A stretch of 46,243 bases of DNA from Candidatus Galligastranaerophilus faecipullorum (GTDB lineage: Bacteria > Cyanobacteriota > Vampirovibrionia > Gastranaerophilales > Gastranaerophilaceae): assembly GCA_018713115.1 (NCBI GenBank), contig DVFS01000012.1, positions 1 through 46,243 on the forward strand. Direction: 5' to 3'. Of the stretch, positions 16,014 to 22,934 are shown one piece after another; position 1 is the first letter of the stretch, and every line of letters starts with the position of its first letter. The position numbers and the translations under genes were made by a program. The notes under the pieces were generated by a model that ran no database searches, had not been told where the DNA came from, and was given only the letters and a program-made list of their open reading frames with translations.

Positions 16014-16430
16014 CTATTTGTGATACGGTTCGTTGTTTAAAATTTTGTATGCCCTGTAAATCTGTTCAATTAGTATGAAAACAGCCTCCTGATGGACAAA
16101 TGTCAGTTTTGACAATGAAAATTTAAAGTCGGACATATTGCGCACTTCTTTTTTAAGTCCGTCGGCGCCGCCTGTTAAAAATAGTATTTCGTTTGCAATT
16201 CCGCTTGTTTCCACTTCTCTTATTTTATTTGCAAATTCAACACTGGAGAGCATTTTGCCCTCTATTTCAAGCGTTATTATATACGCACCTTTTTTGTTTT
16301 TTAAAAATTCGTAAATGTCCGAAACTTCAAGGACTTCAACCTTATTGAGCAGCCGTTTTTTAAATTCGTCTACTCCTGCCTTGAAGTATGGTTCTTTGAT
16401 TTTGCCTTCAAGTACGATTTTTATGTTCAT
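16014..16430 (-). CDS. rlmH: 23S rRNA (pseudouridine-1915-N3)-methyltransferase RlmH
   Basis: RlmH is a SPOUT-fold enzyme that methylates pseudouridine 1915 of 23S rRNA in helix 69 on assembled ribosomes. The 138-residue protein ends with the signature I-E-Q-I-Y-R-A-Y-K-I-L-N-N-E-P-Y-H-K. It contains F-L-T-G-G-A-D-G-L (about residues 84-92), the cofactor loop whose usual form is I-G-G-x-x-G, and L-S-L-S-like F-S-L-S-K-L-T-F-V-H-Q-E. Its start overlaps the stop of the transporter gene by 1 nt. Confidence 0.97.
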   Translation of the reverse strand: MNIKIVLEGKIKEPYFKAGVDEFKKRLLNKVEVLEVSDIYEFLKNKKGAYIITLEIEGKMLSSVEFANKIREVETSGIANEILFLTGGADGLKKEVRNMSDFKFSLSKLTFVHQEAVFILIEQIYRAYKILNNEPYHK

Positions 16431-17752
16431 TAAACTATTTCTTTGTAGCCGTCAGGGTTGTTTAAAAGGTCGTAGTTTATCTCATTTTCATTGTCTGCAA
16501 TAATTGCCGCAACAACCGCGTCGGAAGCTACGTTTACCGTCGAGCGCAGCATATCGGCAAGTCTTTCAAGTGCAAAGAGGAATGAGAAACCGACCACAAG
16601 CTGTTCGGGAGTGAGCCCGATTCCGTTTAAAACAAGTGCTATGGTAATTAAACCTGCACCCGGAATACCTGCAGCAGTTGATGAGGCTATCATTGCAAGA
16701 ACTGCTATTTGTATAATCATACCTATAGAGAGTTCTATGCCGTATGCCTGTGTTAAGAATATTACCGCAACCGTTTGCACAAGTGCTGTTCCGTCCATAT
16801 TAAGCGTTGCACCCAGAGGCAGAACAAAAGAACAAATTTTATTTGAAATACCTCTTTTTTCACAGCATGTGATTGTTAAAGGCAGTGTTGCCGAACTTGA
16901 CGCGGTGCCGAATGCAACCATTATGGCTTCGGTTATTGCCGTATAAAGCTTTCCTACGGGAACTTTGGAGAATATCTTCATTAAAAGCGGGTAAACCACA
17001 AAAAACTGTATTGCAAGACCCAGAGATATTACAAGGAAATATTTCCAGACTTCGGAGAACATCTGCATACCGAAACTTGCCACAGAGCTTGCAGTCAGTG
17101 CAAAAACACCGGGGGCTGCAAGATACATAATCCAGTCCGTTACTTTCATTGTTGCGGCAAAAATGCTTTCAAAGAAAGAAACTACGGGACGGTTGATTTC
17201 GCCTACTTTTGCAAGCGCTATGGCAAATGTTAAGACAAAAATGATAATAGGTATCATTTGTCCGTTTGCAAGAGCGTTAAAAGGGTTTTTAGGTATCATA
17301 TCAAGGAACATTCCCGCCATGTTGGCTTTTTGTTCCGCAATTGCGCTTGAAACAAAGCCCTGAAGCTGCTGTGCAACATCGGGATTAATAAAACTCTGCG
17401 CGCCTATTCCGGGTTTGAATATGAGAGCCAGAACCGCGCCTATTGTAACGGCGGCAAGGGTAATAATAAAATAATAGAATATCATTTTCTTGCCGAATTT
17501 AGCCAGCTGTTTGTTATCGCCGATGTTTGAAACGCCGATAACAATGGCACTGATTACAAGGGGAATAACTACCATTTGTATGATATTTATAAAGCCCTGG
17601 CCTATAAAGTTCAGTACTTTATGAATCACAGGGTAGCTTGAAGACGGAAATAAAATCCCTACAACCATACCGGCTATAAGACCGAAAAATATATGCCAGT
17701 TTCTTTTAATACCCAGAAGAACGGCAATTAATATCTGCATATGTATTCCCAT
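16430..17752 (-). CDS. Dicarboxylate/amino acid:cation symporter (GltP/DctA family)
   Basis: This is a sodium- or proton-coupled transporter for glutamate, aspartate or C4-dicarboxylates in the inner membrane. Starting at the ATG with an AAGGAT-like site upstream gives 440 residues, the usual family length. A longer frame from a TTG 69 nt upstream lacks a ribosome site and adds polar residues. Diagnostic motifs are G-T-A-S-S-S-A-T-L-P (the serine-rich hairpin) and G-A-T-L-N-M-D-G-T-A (the N-M-D-G-T substrate and cation motif). Substrate cannot be fixed by eye. It heads the operon with rlmH, the phosphorylase, metG, the sigma factor and pilD. Confidence 0.95.
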   Translation of the reverse strand: MGIHMQILIAVLLGIKRNWHIFFGLIAGMVVGILFPSSSYPVIHKVLNFIGQGFINIIQMVVIPLVISAIVIGVSNIGDNKQLAKFGKKMIFYYFIITLAAVTIGAVLALIFKPGIGAQSFINPDVAQQLQGFVSSAIAEQKANMAGMFLDMIPKNPFNALANGQMIPIIIFVLTFAIALAKVGEINRPVVSFFESIFAATMKVTDWIMYLAAPGVFALTASSVASFGMQMFSEVWKYFLVISLGLAIQFFVVYPLLMKIFSKVPVGKLYTAITEAIMVAFGTASSSATLPLTITCCEKRGISNKICSFVLPLGATLNMDGTALVQTVAVIFLTQAYGIELSIGMIIQIAVLAMIASSTAAGIPGAGLITIALVLNGIGLTPEQLVVGFSFLFALERLADMLRSTVNVASDAVVAAIIADNENEINYDLLNNPDGYKEIV

Positions 17753-17879
17753 AAAATAAAATCCTTTATCCGCTGTTTTATTATCAAACTTAATATTACA
17801 ACTATTTTTTAACTCTGACAATACATGTTATGTTGTACTTTTGCTTTCCAATCGGGGTTTTTGTTTTTTTAATAAAAAA

Positions 17880-17892
17880 TTCAACCGTTTGG
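17880..17892 (+). promoter_or_regulatory. Shared upstream motif TTCAACCGTTTGG
   Basis: The 12-mer TTCAACCGTTTG lies 95-107 bp before the first TPR gene. The same 12-mer occurs on the minus strand at 9342-9353, upstream of the flagellar operon, with similar AT-rich left flanks and TGAT a few bases to the right. It could be a binding site for a shared regulator. An 11-base match inside the uxs coding region shows that chance cannot be ruled out. Confidence 0.35.
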
Positions 17893-17986
17893 ATGATTTT
17901 TACCGTTTATATATGAAGCACAATCAGTGTAACCCGTTAAAATTAATTGTATATTTTTAAAACCAAGAATCTAAAAAAGGAACATC

Positions 17987-19645
17987 ATGTTCAAGCAGAA
18001 AACTCCCGATAATTCGCATGCAGACCCGCATGGTGGGTCAGGAAATTCCATGCAGCTTGCGCAGGCTGCCCATCAGCGTTATCTTTTGCGCTCATCAAGC
18101 GAAGATTTAACTACCGCAATTAATTTTTATATTGAAGCGCTAAAGAATAATCCCGATACACCAAATGCTTACTTCAGACTTGCAAGTCTGCTGCATGAAA
18201 ACGGACAAATTGGAATAGAATCTGCAATAGAGCAGTGCAAAAAAGCGGTCGGAATCGACCCCGAGAACCCTAATGCGCATATGTATCTGGGCTATTTTCT
18301 TTCTTTGCATGGCGATTTTGATGAGGCAAAAGAACATTTTAAAACCGCTATTAAACTAAAGCCTCTTACCTCTTCAAGGACAAGACTTGTTCTTGCGCTT
18401 ACTCTGCTTGAGAAAATTAAAACAAAAGAAAAAAATATCGGCGATTTTTCTTCCGCAATGTATTACATCTTCTCGGGCTCCCTGCTTTTCCTGTTTGACA
18501 GGGCGGGAATAAAAATGTTTTTCAAAAACGTTGCGGATGATTTAAGCTATATTAAATACCGTGCTTTCGGCGAGATTCTGGAGAAATTCCATAACGACAA
18601 AAGCGCTTATAATCTCTATGCCGATGCGCTGGATAAAACACGCAACAAAGCGGTTTTTTACGAGAGAATGGCACATATCGCAAAAAAGAAAAAACGCTAC
18701 GATGTGGCGCTTGAGTGTTATCAAAATGCCGTGTCGCTTTCAAATGCCGACCCGATGTGTGTTGTAAGCGCAATAGAATTTATTGAAGAATTTTATCCCG
18801 ATAACACGGATGAGCTTATTGATTTGTACACCGTGCTTACGGGGAAAAATCCTAATCTGCCCCGCTGCTACTACGAACTCGGGCATCTGTATCTTAAAAA
18901 AGAAGACAGAATAAGTGCGGTTAATGCTTTTAAACTGGCGCTTGAACAGGATAAAGACAACCCGTTTTACCTGAATTCCCTTGCATTTGCCTATGTGCAG
19001 CTTGAGCAGTATGACAGCGCGGTGGAGCTTTATCAAAAAGCCCTTAACATAAACCCTGATAATGAATGGTCAGCCGTTGTGGCACAGGCTCTTGCAGCTA
19101 TTTATCATCAGGTAAAAGGAAACCATGAAGCAGCGATTTCCATGCTGCAAAACGCGCTTCTTTTAACAAAAGACAAAGCCCCTATCTATCAGGCTATTGC
19201 AGATATTTATTATGATATTGAAGATTTGGATAAGGCAATTGAGTTTTATAACTGCTCATTAGACGGCGACTGCAATAATCCAAAAGCGTACTCACGTCTT
19301 GCTATGGCTTATTGGGAAAAAGATTATATCGAAAAAGCCATCATATATTACTCAAAAGCAATTGACTTGGATCCCGAGTATGATATAGCCTACAACAACC
19401 TCGGTGTAATATTTTTAGACGGGCTCGGCGATGCAAAACGCGCCCTTGCCTACTTTGAAAATGCCGTTGATATCAACCCTAATTATGTTCTTGCGCATTT
19501 TAACATCGGGCGTGCATATGAAATGCTGGAACAAAAAATAGAAGCGGCAAAGCAGTACCAGATTGCACTCAATCTGAACAAACTCAACCCCGAAATTGAA
19601 TCGCAGATGATAGAAGATATGCTCTATAAGCTGTTTGAAGCATAA
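17987..19645 (+). CDS. TPR-repeat protein, soluble
   Basis: The 552-residue protein is built largely of tetratricopeptide repeats, which act as protein-binding scaffolds. About ten can be traced: near residues 26-58, 59-93, 95-127, 222-255, 292-325, 326-358, 397-430, 431-463, 465-499 and 501-534. Examples are A-Y-S-R-L-A-M-A-Y-W and A-Y-N-N-L-G-V-I-F with ends such as A-I-D-L-D-P-E-Y. A less regular part (130-220) includes a hydrophobic stretch I-F-S-G-S-L-L-F-L-F. No signal peptide or catalytic domain is visible. An AAAGGAAC ribosome site precedes the ATG. It leads an operon with a membrane TPR protein and a diguanylate cyclase. Its partner is unknown. Confidence 0.9.
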   Translation: MFKQKTPDNSHADPHGGSGNSMQLAQAAHQRYLLRSSSEDLTTAINFYIEALKNNPDTPNAYFRLASLLHENGQIGIESAIEQCKKAVGIDPENPNAHMYLGYFLSLHGDFDEAKEHFKTAIKLKPLTSSRTRLVLALTLLEKIKTKEKNIGDFSSAMYYIFSGSLLFLFDRAGIKMFFKNVADDLSYIKYRAFGEILEKFHNDKSAYNLYADALDKTRNKAVFYERMAHIAKKKKRYDVALECYQNAVSLSNADPMCVVSAIEFIEEFYPDNTDELIDLYTVLTGKNPNLPRCYYELGHLYLKKEDRISAVNAFKLALEQDKDNPFYLNSLAFAYVQLEQYDSAVELYQKALNINPDNEWSAVVAQALAAIYHQVKGNHEAAISMLQNALLLTKDKAPIYQAIADIYYDIEDLDKAIEFYNCSLDGDCNNPKAYSRLAMAYWEKDYIEKAIIYYSKAIDLDPEYDIAYNNLGVIFLDGLGDAKRALAYFENAVDINPNYVLAHFNIGRAYEMLEQKIEAAKQYQIALNLNKLNPEIESQMIEDMLYKLFEA

Positions 19646-19659
19646 AAGACATTTCCCGT

Positions 19660-20739
19660 ATGAAAAAAATTCTTGAATTTTTTAAAAATACCACCGTAAG
19701 AATTATAAGCCTTTTATTGCTTATATTATTTATACTGAGTGTTTTTTTGTTTTTTGATGCATATGTAAGACAGGTCAAAAAAGGCGTCAGCTTTTACTGG
19801 GTATACAGAGGCGACAAATATTACCGTGAAAACAAGCCCCAGAGAGCCATAGACTGCTATAAAAAAGCTCTTGAATACCATCCGAACCACTACAGGGCGC
19901 GTTATAATCTTGCAAACATTTACGTTGTTTATGAGGACTACTACAGTGCGCTTGACGAGTATTCAAAAGCCCTTGAAATCAAGCCTGACTTTATGGTGGC
20001 GCGCATAGACTACGGTCTTGTTCTCTCAAGTGCCGCTTTTAACCACGACAGAGCAATAGAGGAATACGAAAAAGCCGTAAAAAACAAACCTAAATGGCTC
20101 TACATCCCGTTTTTTATAAACAACAGAAAAACATACAAATATAATTCAGGCATTGCCTACTACAATATGGGTCTTGCCTGGCGGGCAAAATCGCTTCTTG
20201 TCGGGGAAGATAAATTCTCCGCAAGGGAATATCTATACAATGCCGTTGAAGCGTATAAAAAAGCTCTAAAAAATCTCAAAAGTTATGAAATATACTACAA
20301 CTTAGGTCTTGCAAACCAGCTTTTAAGAAATAACGAAGAAGCCGGAATAAGCTACTGCAAGGCAATCGAGCTTGCGCCGCTTAATTATGAGGCTCATTAC
20401 AATCTCGCCATTCTTTTAAGGGATATGAAACTCTACCGCGATTCGCTCGAGGAATTTAAAAAAGCGGGCTTGATTTTAGACGTCGACGGCGATAGTGTTA
20501 AAACAAGATATATTTATGATGTCTTAAGCGACGTAACACAAAAAATGGTTCAGCAGGGCGACTACAAGTACCTTGTGGAGCACGTTGACGAAAAAGGCCA
20601 CAAAGACGGCTACTCTCAGGCGGAACTCACTTATGTCGGCGGAAAGCTTGTAGTTACGGACGAATTTGACAGAGCCGTGCTCAAAAACTTCCGCACCTGC
20701 TCGGCAAAAGTCCATTTTGAAGCACTTAATGAGGAATAA
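19660..20739 (+). CDS. Membrane-anchored TPR protein
   Basis: The 359-residue protein has one N-terminal transmembrane segment (about residues 12-36, I-I-S-L-L-L-L-I-L-F-I-L-S-V-F) followed by TPRs beginning near residue 44. Clear repeats are A-I-D-C-Y-K-K-A-L-E-Y-H-P-N (about 61-74), A-L-D-E-Y-S-K-A-L-E-I-K-P-D, A-V-E-A-Y-K-K-A-L-K and I-S-Y-C-K-A-I-E-L-A-P-L-N-Y. The segment has the character of an uncleaved signal anchor, placing the repeats outside the cytoplasm or, in the other topology, facing it. It follows the first TPR gene by 14 nt, so joint function is likely. A role in pilus or envelope assembly is possible, but nothing in the sequence proves it. Confidence 0.88.
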   Translation: MKKILEFFKNTTVRIISLLLLILFILSVFLFFDAYVRQVKKGVSFYWVYRGDKYYRENKPQRAIDCYKKALEYHPNHYRARYNLANIYVVYEDYYSALDEYSKALEIKPDFMVARIDYGLVLSSAAFNHDRAIEEYEKAVKNKPKWLYIPFFINNRKTYKYNSGIAYYNMGLAWRAKSLLVGEDKFSAREYLYNAVEAYKKALKNLKSYEIYYNLGLANQLLRNNEEAGISYCKAIELAPLNYEAHYNLAILLRDMKLYRDSLEEFKKAGLILDVDGDSVKTRYIYDVLSDVTQKMVQQGDYKYLVEHVDEKGHKDGYSQAELTYVGGKLVVTDEFDRAVLKNFRTCSAKVHFEALNEE

Positions 20740-20747
20740 GTAAATCA

Positions 20748-22130
20748 ATGGATTTTAAAACTCTCTACAATTTCATGCTTAAACTCACATCTGCATTTGA
20801 AAATTCCAAATGCAGAAAAGATTTTGCCTGCGGTCTGGAAAGCGCGTTTTCAAAGATTTTAAGCGTAGAAAAAATAAAAATCTACATCCTTGATGAGTTT
20901 TCCTTTATCCTTAAAGACTTTGAAAAACCCTGGGAAAATTTAAGCGAAGATGAGAGCATGCAAATACAAAAGGTTTTAAATTCTTTTGTCGGCTCAAAAG
21001 AAAGCGCCAGACTCTCGGATAATATAATATATATGCCGATTCTTGAGGAAACAAAAATCTTGGGCGCGCTGAAAATTATCCCCGACGGCTCAATAGACCT
21101 GCAAAACGACTTCTTTCAAATTGCCCCGCTTGTGCAGAAGCAGATTTCATACGCAATCTTAAACTTTAAATCTCGCGAGAAAATGCAGCTCAACACAAAA
21201 TTTTACCAGACCATAAGAAACATAGCAAAAATAATCGAAACCCAGTACGAACTCAGCTACATTCTGCCTGTTTTAGGCGAGATGATAGACGGTTTTATTC
21301 ATGAACACTTAATATATATATTTATAAAAAACAAAAACAAAAAAGACTTCAAACTCGTCTGGCCTGCAAATATTAAAGACGTAAAAATATACGGCTATTT
21401 AGAGCAGCTTACCTCAAAGTCGGGTATAATACTTGAGCGCGAAGGCAAAGTGGGTATTTTCCCTCTCTTAAACGAACAAAAACTCTTAGGTGCAATAGTT
21501 GCCTGCAATCCTTTTGACAAACTGAACGAAAATGAAATAAACTATCTTGATGAAATTTCAAAACAAGCCTCAATCACCATAGAGCGTGCGTCAGAATATA
21601 TGAAAATCTTAAAAGACGCCACGCTTGACGCCCTTACGGGTCTTAACAACCGTCATCAGTTCGCTCTCAGGCTCAGGGAAGAAACTGCGTTTGCAAAAAG
21701 ACAGAACAAGCCTCTGTGCTGCATTATGACTGATATTGATTTCTTTAAAAAAGTAAATGACACATACGGGCATGCGGTGGGCGACTGTGTTCTTAAAAAT
21801 GTTGCGCGCACCATAAAAAAAGAACTCCGCGAAAACGACATCCCCTCGCGCTATGGCGGAGAGGAGTTTGCCATACTCCTTCCCTATACGACACTTGAAG
21901 AGGCCTCTCTTGTGGCACAAAGGTTAAGAGCTGCAATAGAAAAGAAAAAAATTAACATAGAAGAATACAACATAGATGGCGTAAAACAGCTCTCCGTCAC
22001 AATCTCTGTCGGTGTGAGCATTTACGATAAATCAATGAAAGAACCCGATATGCTCTATCAAAATGCCGATAAGGCACTCTATGAAGCTAAAGAAGGCGGC
22101 AGAAACAGAGTTGTGGTCTATAAGCCCTAA
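20748..22130 (+). CDS. Diguanylate cyclase, GAF-like sensor plus GGDEF
   Basis: The enzyme should make cyclic di-GMP from two GTP. The 460-residue protein ends in a complete GGDEF domain: D-A-L-T-G-L-N-N-R-H (near residue 291), D-I-D-F-F-K-K-V-N-D-T-Y-G-H, and the active-site G-G-E-E-F at 370-374. The product-inhibition I-site R-E-N-D (361-364) is present at the correct distance of five residues, so feedback control is expected. The first 280 residues resemble two GAF-like sensor modules without membrane spans, so it is probably cytosolic. No EAL or HD-GYP partner is in the window. It is 8 nt after the membrane TPR gene and overlaps the convergent repressor gene by 4 nt. Confidence 0.95.
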   Translation: MDFKTLYNFMLKLTSAFENSKCRKDFACGLESAFSKILSVEKIKIYILDEFSFILKDFEKPWENLSEDESMQIQKVLNSFVGSKESARLSDNIIYMPILEETKILGALKIIPDGSIDLQNDFFQIAPLVQKQISYAILNFKSREKMQLNTKFYQTIRNIAKIIETQYELSYILPVLGEMIDGFIHEHLIYIFIKNKNKKDFKLVWPANIKDVKIYGYLEQLTSKSGIILEREGKVGIFPLLNEQKLLGAIVACNPFDKLNENEINYLDEISKQASITIERASEYMKILKDATLDALTGLNNRHQFALRLREETAFAKRQNKPLCCIMTDIDFFKKVNDTYGHAVGDCVLKNVARTIKKELRENDIPSRYGGEEFAILLPYTTLEEASLVAQRLRAAIEKKKINIEEYNIDGVKQLSVTISVGVSIYDKSMKEPDMLYQNADKALYEAKEGGRNRVVVYKP

Positions 22131-22708
22131 ATCTCAAATCTTAAAAGAGAATGCAGCCTGCCTACAACTTCTATTTTTTCATTCTTAAAACTGTTTATTG
22201 AAATGTCCGTATAATCTCTGTTGTCTGATTTTAAAATTATATTGTTTATATTATCTAAAATCCTTTTTATAAAAAAATTTCCCTCAAACCTTATGAGGAA
22301 AACTTTCCCGTCTTCTATCGAATTAAAACCCCCGTCAAATACCGCAAAATCACCCCTGTTTATATAAGGTGCCATAGAATCTGACGCAACCTCTATTGCA
22401 AAAGGGCAGAGCGGTTTTGCATTTTTCCCGCCGGATATGTATATGTAACCGTTTGCATTTTCCATGTCATATCCGCTGTAAACAGGCACTTTTATAAGAC
22501 TTTCTAAACTTTTCTCCCCGTTTTTGTCAAATTTTATATTAAAAAACTTTTCTATTTTTTTAATTTTTTCATCGTCAAGGCTGGAATTTTTTGCAAAAAG
22601 CTGCGAAACATTAGAACGGGTTGTGCCGATTGCTTTTGCAATGTCACCCTGTGAGATGTTTGTGTTTTTGAGGCGGCGCAGTATGTCCTGCACTTCTTTT
22701 ATCTGCAT
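22127..22708 (-). CDS. XRE-type repressor with S24 (LexA-like) self-cleavage domain
   Basis: The 193-residue protein joins an N-terminal helix-turn-helix (I-S-Q-G-D-I-A-K-A-I-G-T-T-R-S-N-V-S-Q, about residues 18-36) to an S24 peptidase-like domain. The putative Ser111 lies in V-A-S-D-S-M-A-P-Y-I and Lys148 in N-F-F-I-K-R-I. Such proteins are phage or stress repressors that may self-cleave. I prefer the ATG at 22708. A longer frame begins at 22747 without a ribosome site and would place an operator inside the coding region, whereas the short form leaves both operator palindromes in the leader. The expected Ala-Gly cleavage dipeptide is not obvious, so constitutive repression is possible. It is divergent from the prepilin-like gene, which it may control. 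Confidence 0.9.
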   Translation of the reverse strand: MQIKEVQDILRRLKNTNISQGDIAKAIGTTRSNVSQLFAKNSSLDDEKIKKIEKFFNIKFDKNGEKSLESLIKVPVYSGYDMENANGYIYISGGKNAKPLCPFAIEVASDSMAPYINRGDFAVFDGGFNSIEDGKVFLIRFEGNFFIKRILDNINNIILKSDNRDYTDISINSFKNEKIEVVGRLHSLLRFEI

Positions 22709-22730
22709 GGTTTCTTTCTTAATATTTATT

Positions 22731-22764
22731 AAGTTATGACTTGACATTTGTTAAGTTATAACTT
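22731..22764. promoter_or_regulatory. Twin operator palindromes in the repressor / pilin intergenic region
   Basis: AAGTTATGACTT (22731-22742) and AAGTTATAACTT (22753-22764) are two copies of a 12-bp near-perfect palindrome. Their centres are 22 bp apart, two helical turns. On the minus strand TTAACA and TAATAA sit 17 bp apart across them, a plausible -35/-10 pair for the repressor. This is the classic arrangement for autorepression. Confidence 0.75.
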
Positions 22765-22934
22765 ATTATGTAATTGTCAGTACGAATAGTCGCTCAGTCG
22801 TTATTTGCGCTAAAGATACGAAAGGCGCGCGTTTTTTGTGCGTCATTATTTACGATTCGCTAAACACCATAATAAAGTGTTCAAGCCAAATAGTAAATAG
22901 AATGTTTATTTTTTTTAATTAATCTGGAGTCTAT

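Noticed and set aside
17753-17821. Longer start (TTG) for the dicarboxylate symporter
   Set aside because: No ribosome site, and the extra residues are polar. The ATG at 17752 gives the family length.
22709-22747. Longer start for the S24 repressor
   Set aside because: No ribosome site, and it would put an operator palindrome inside the coding region.
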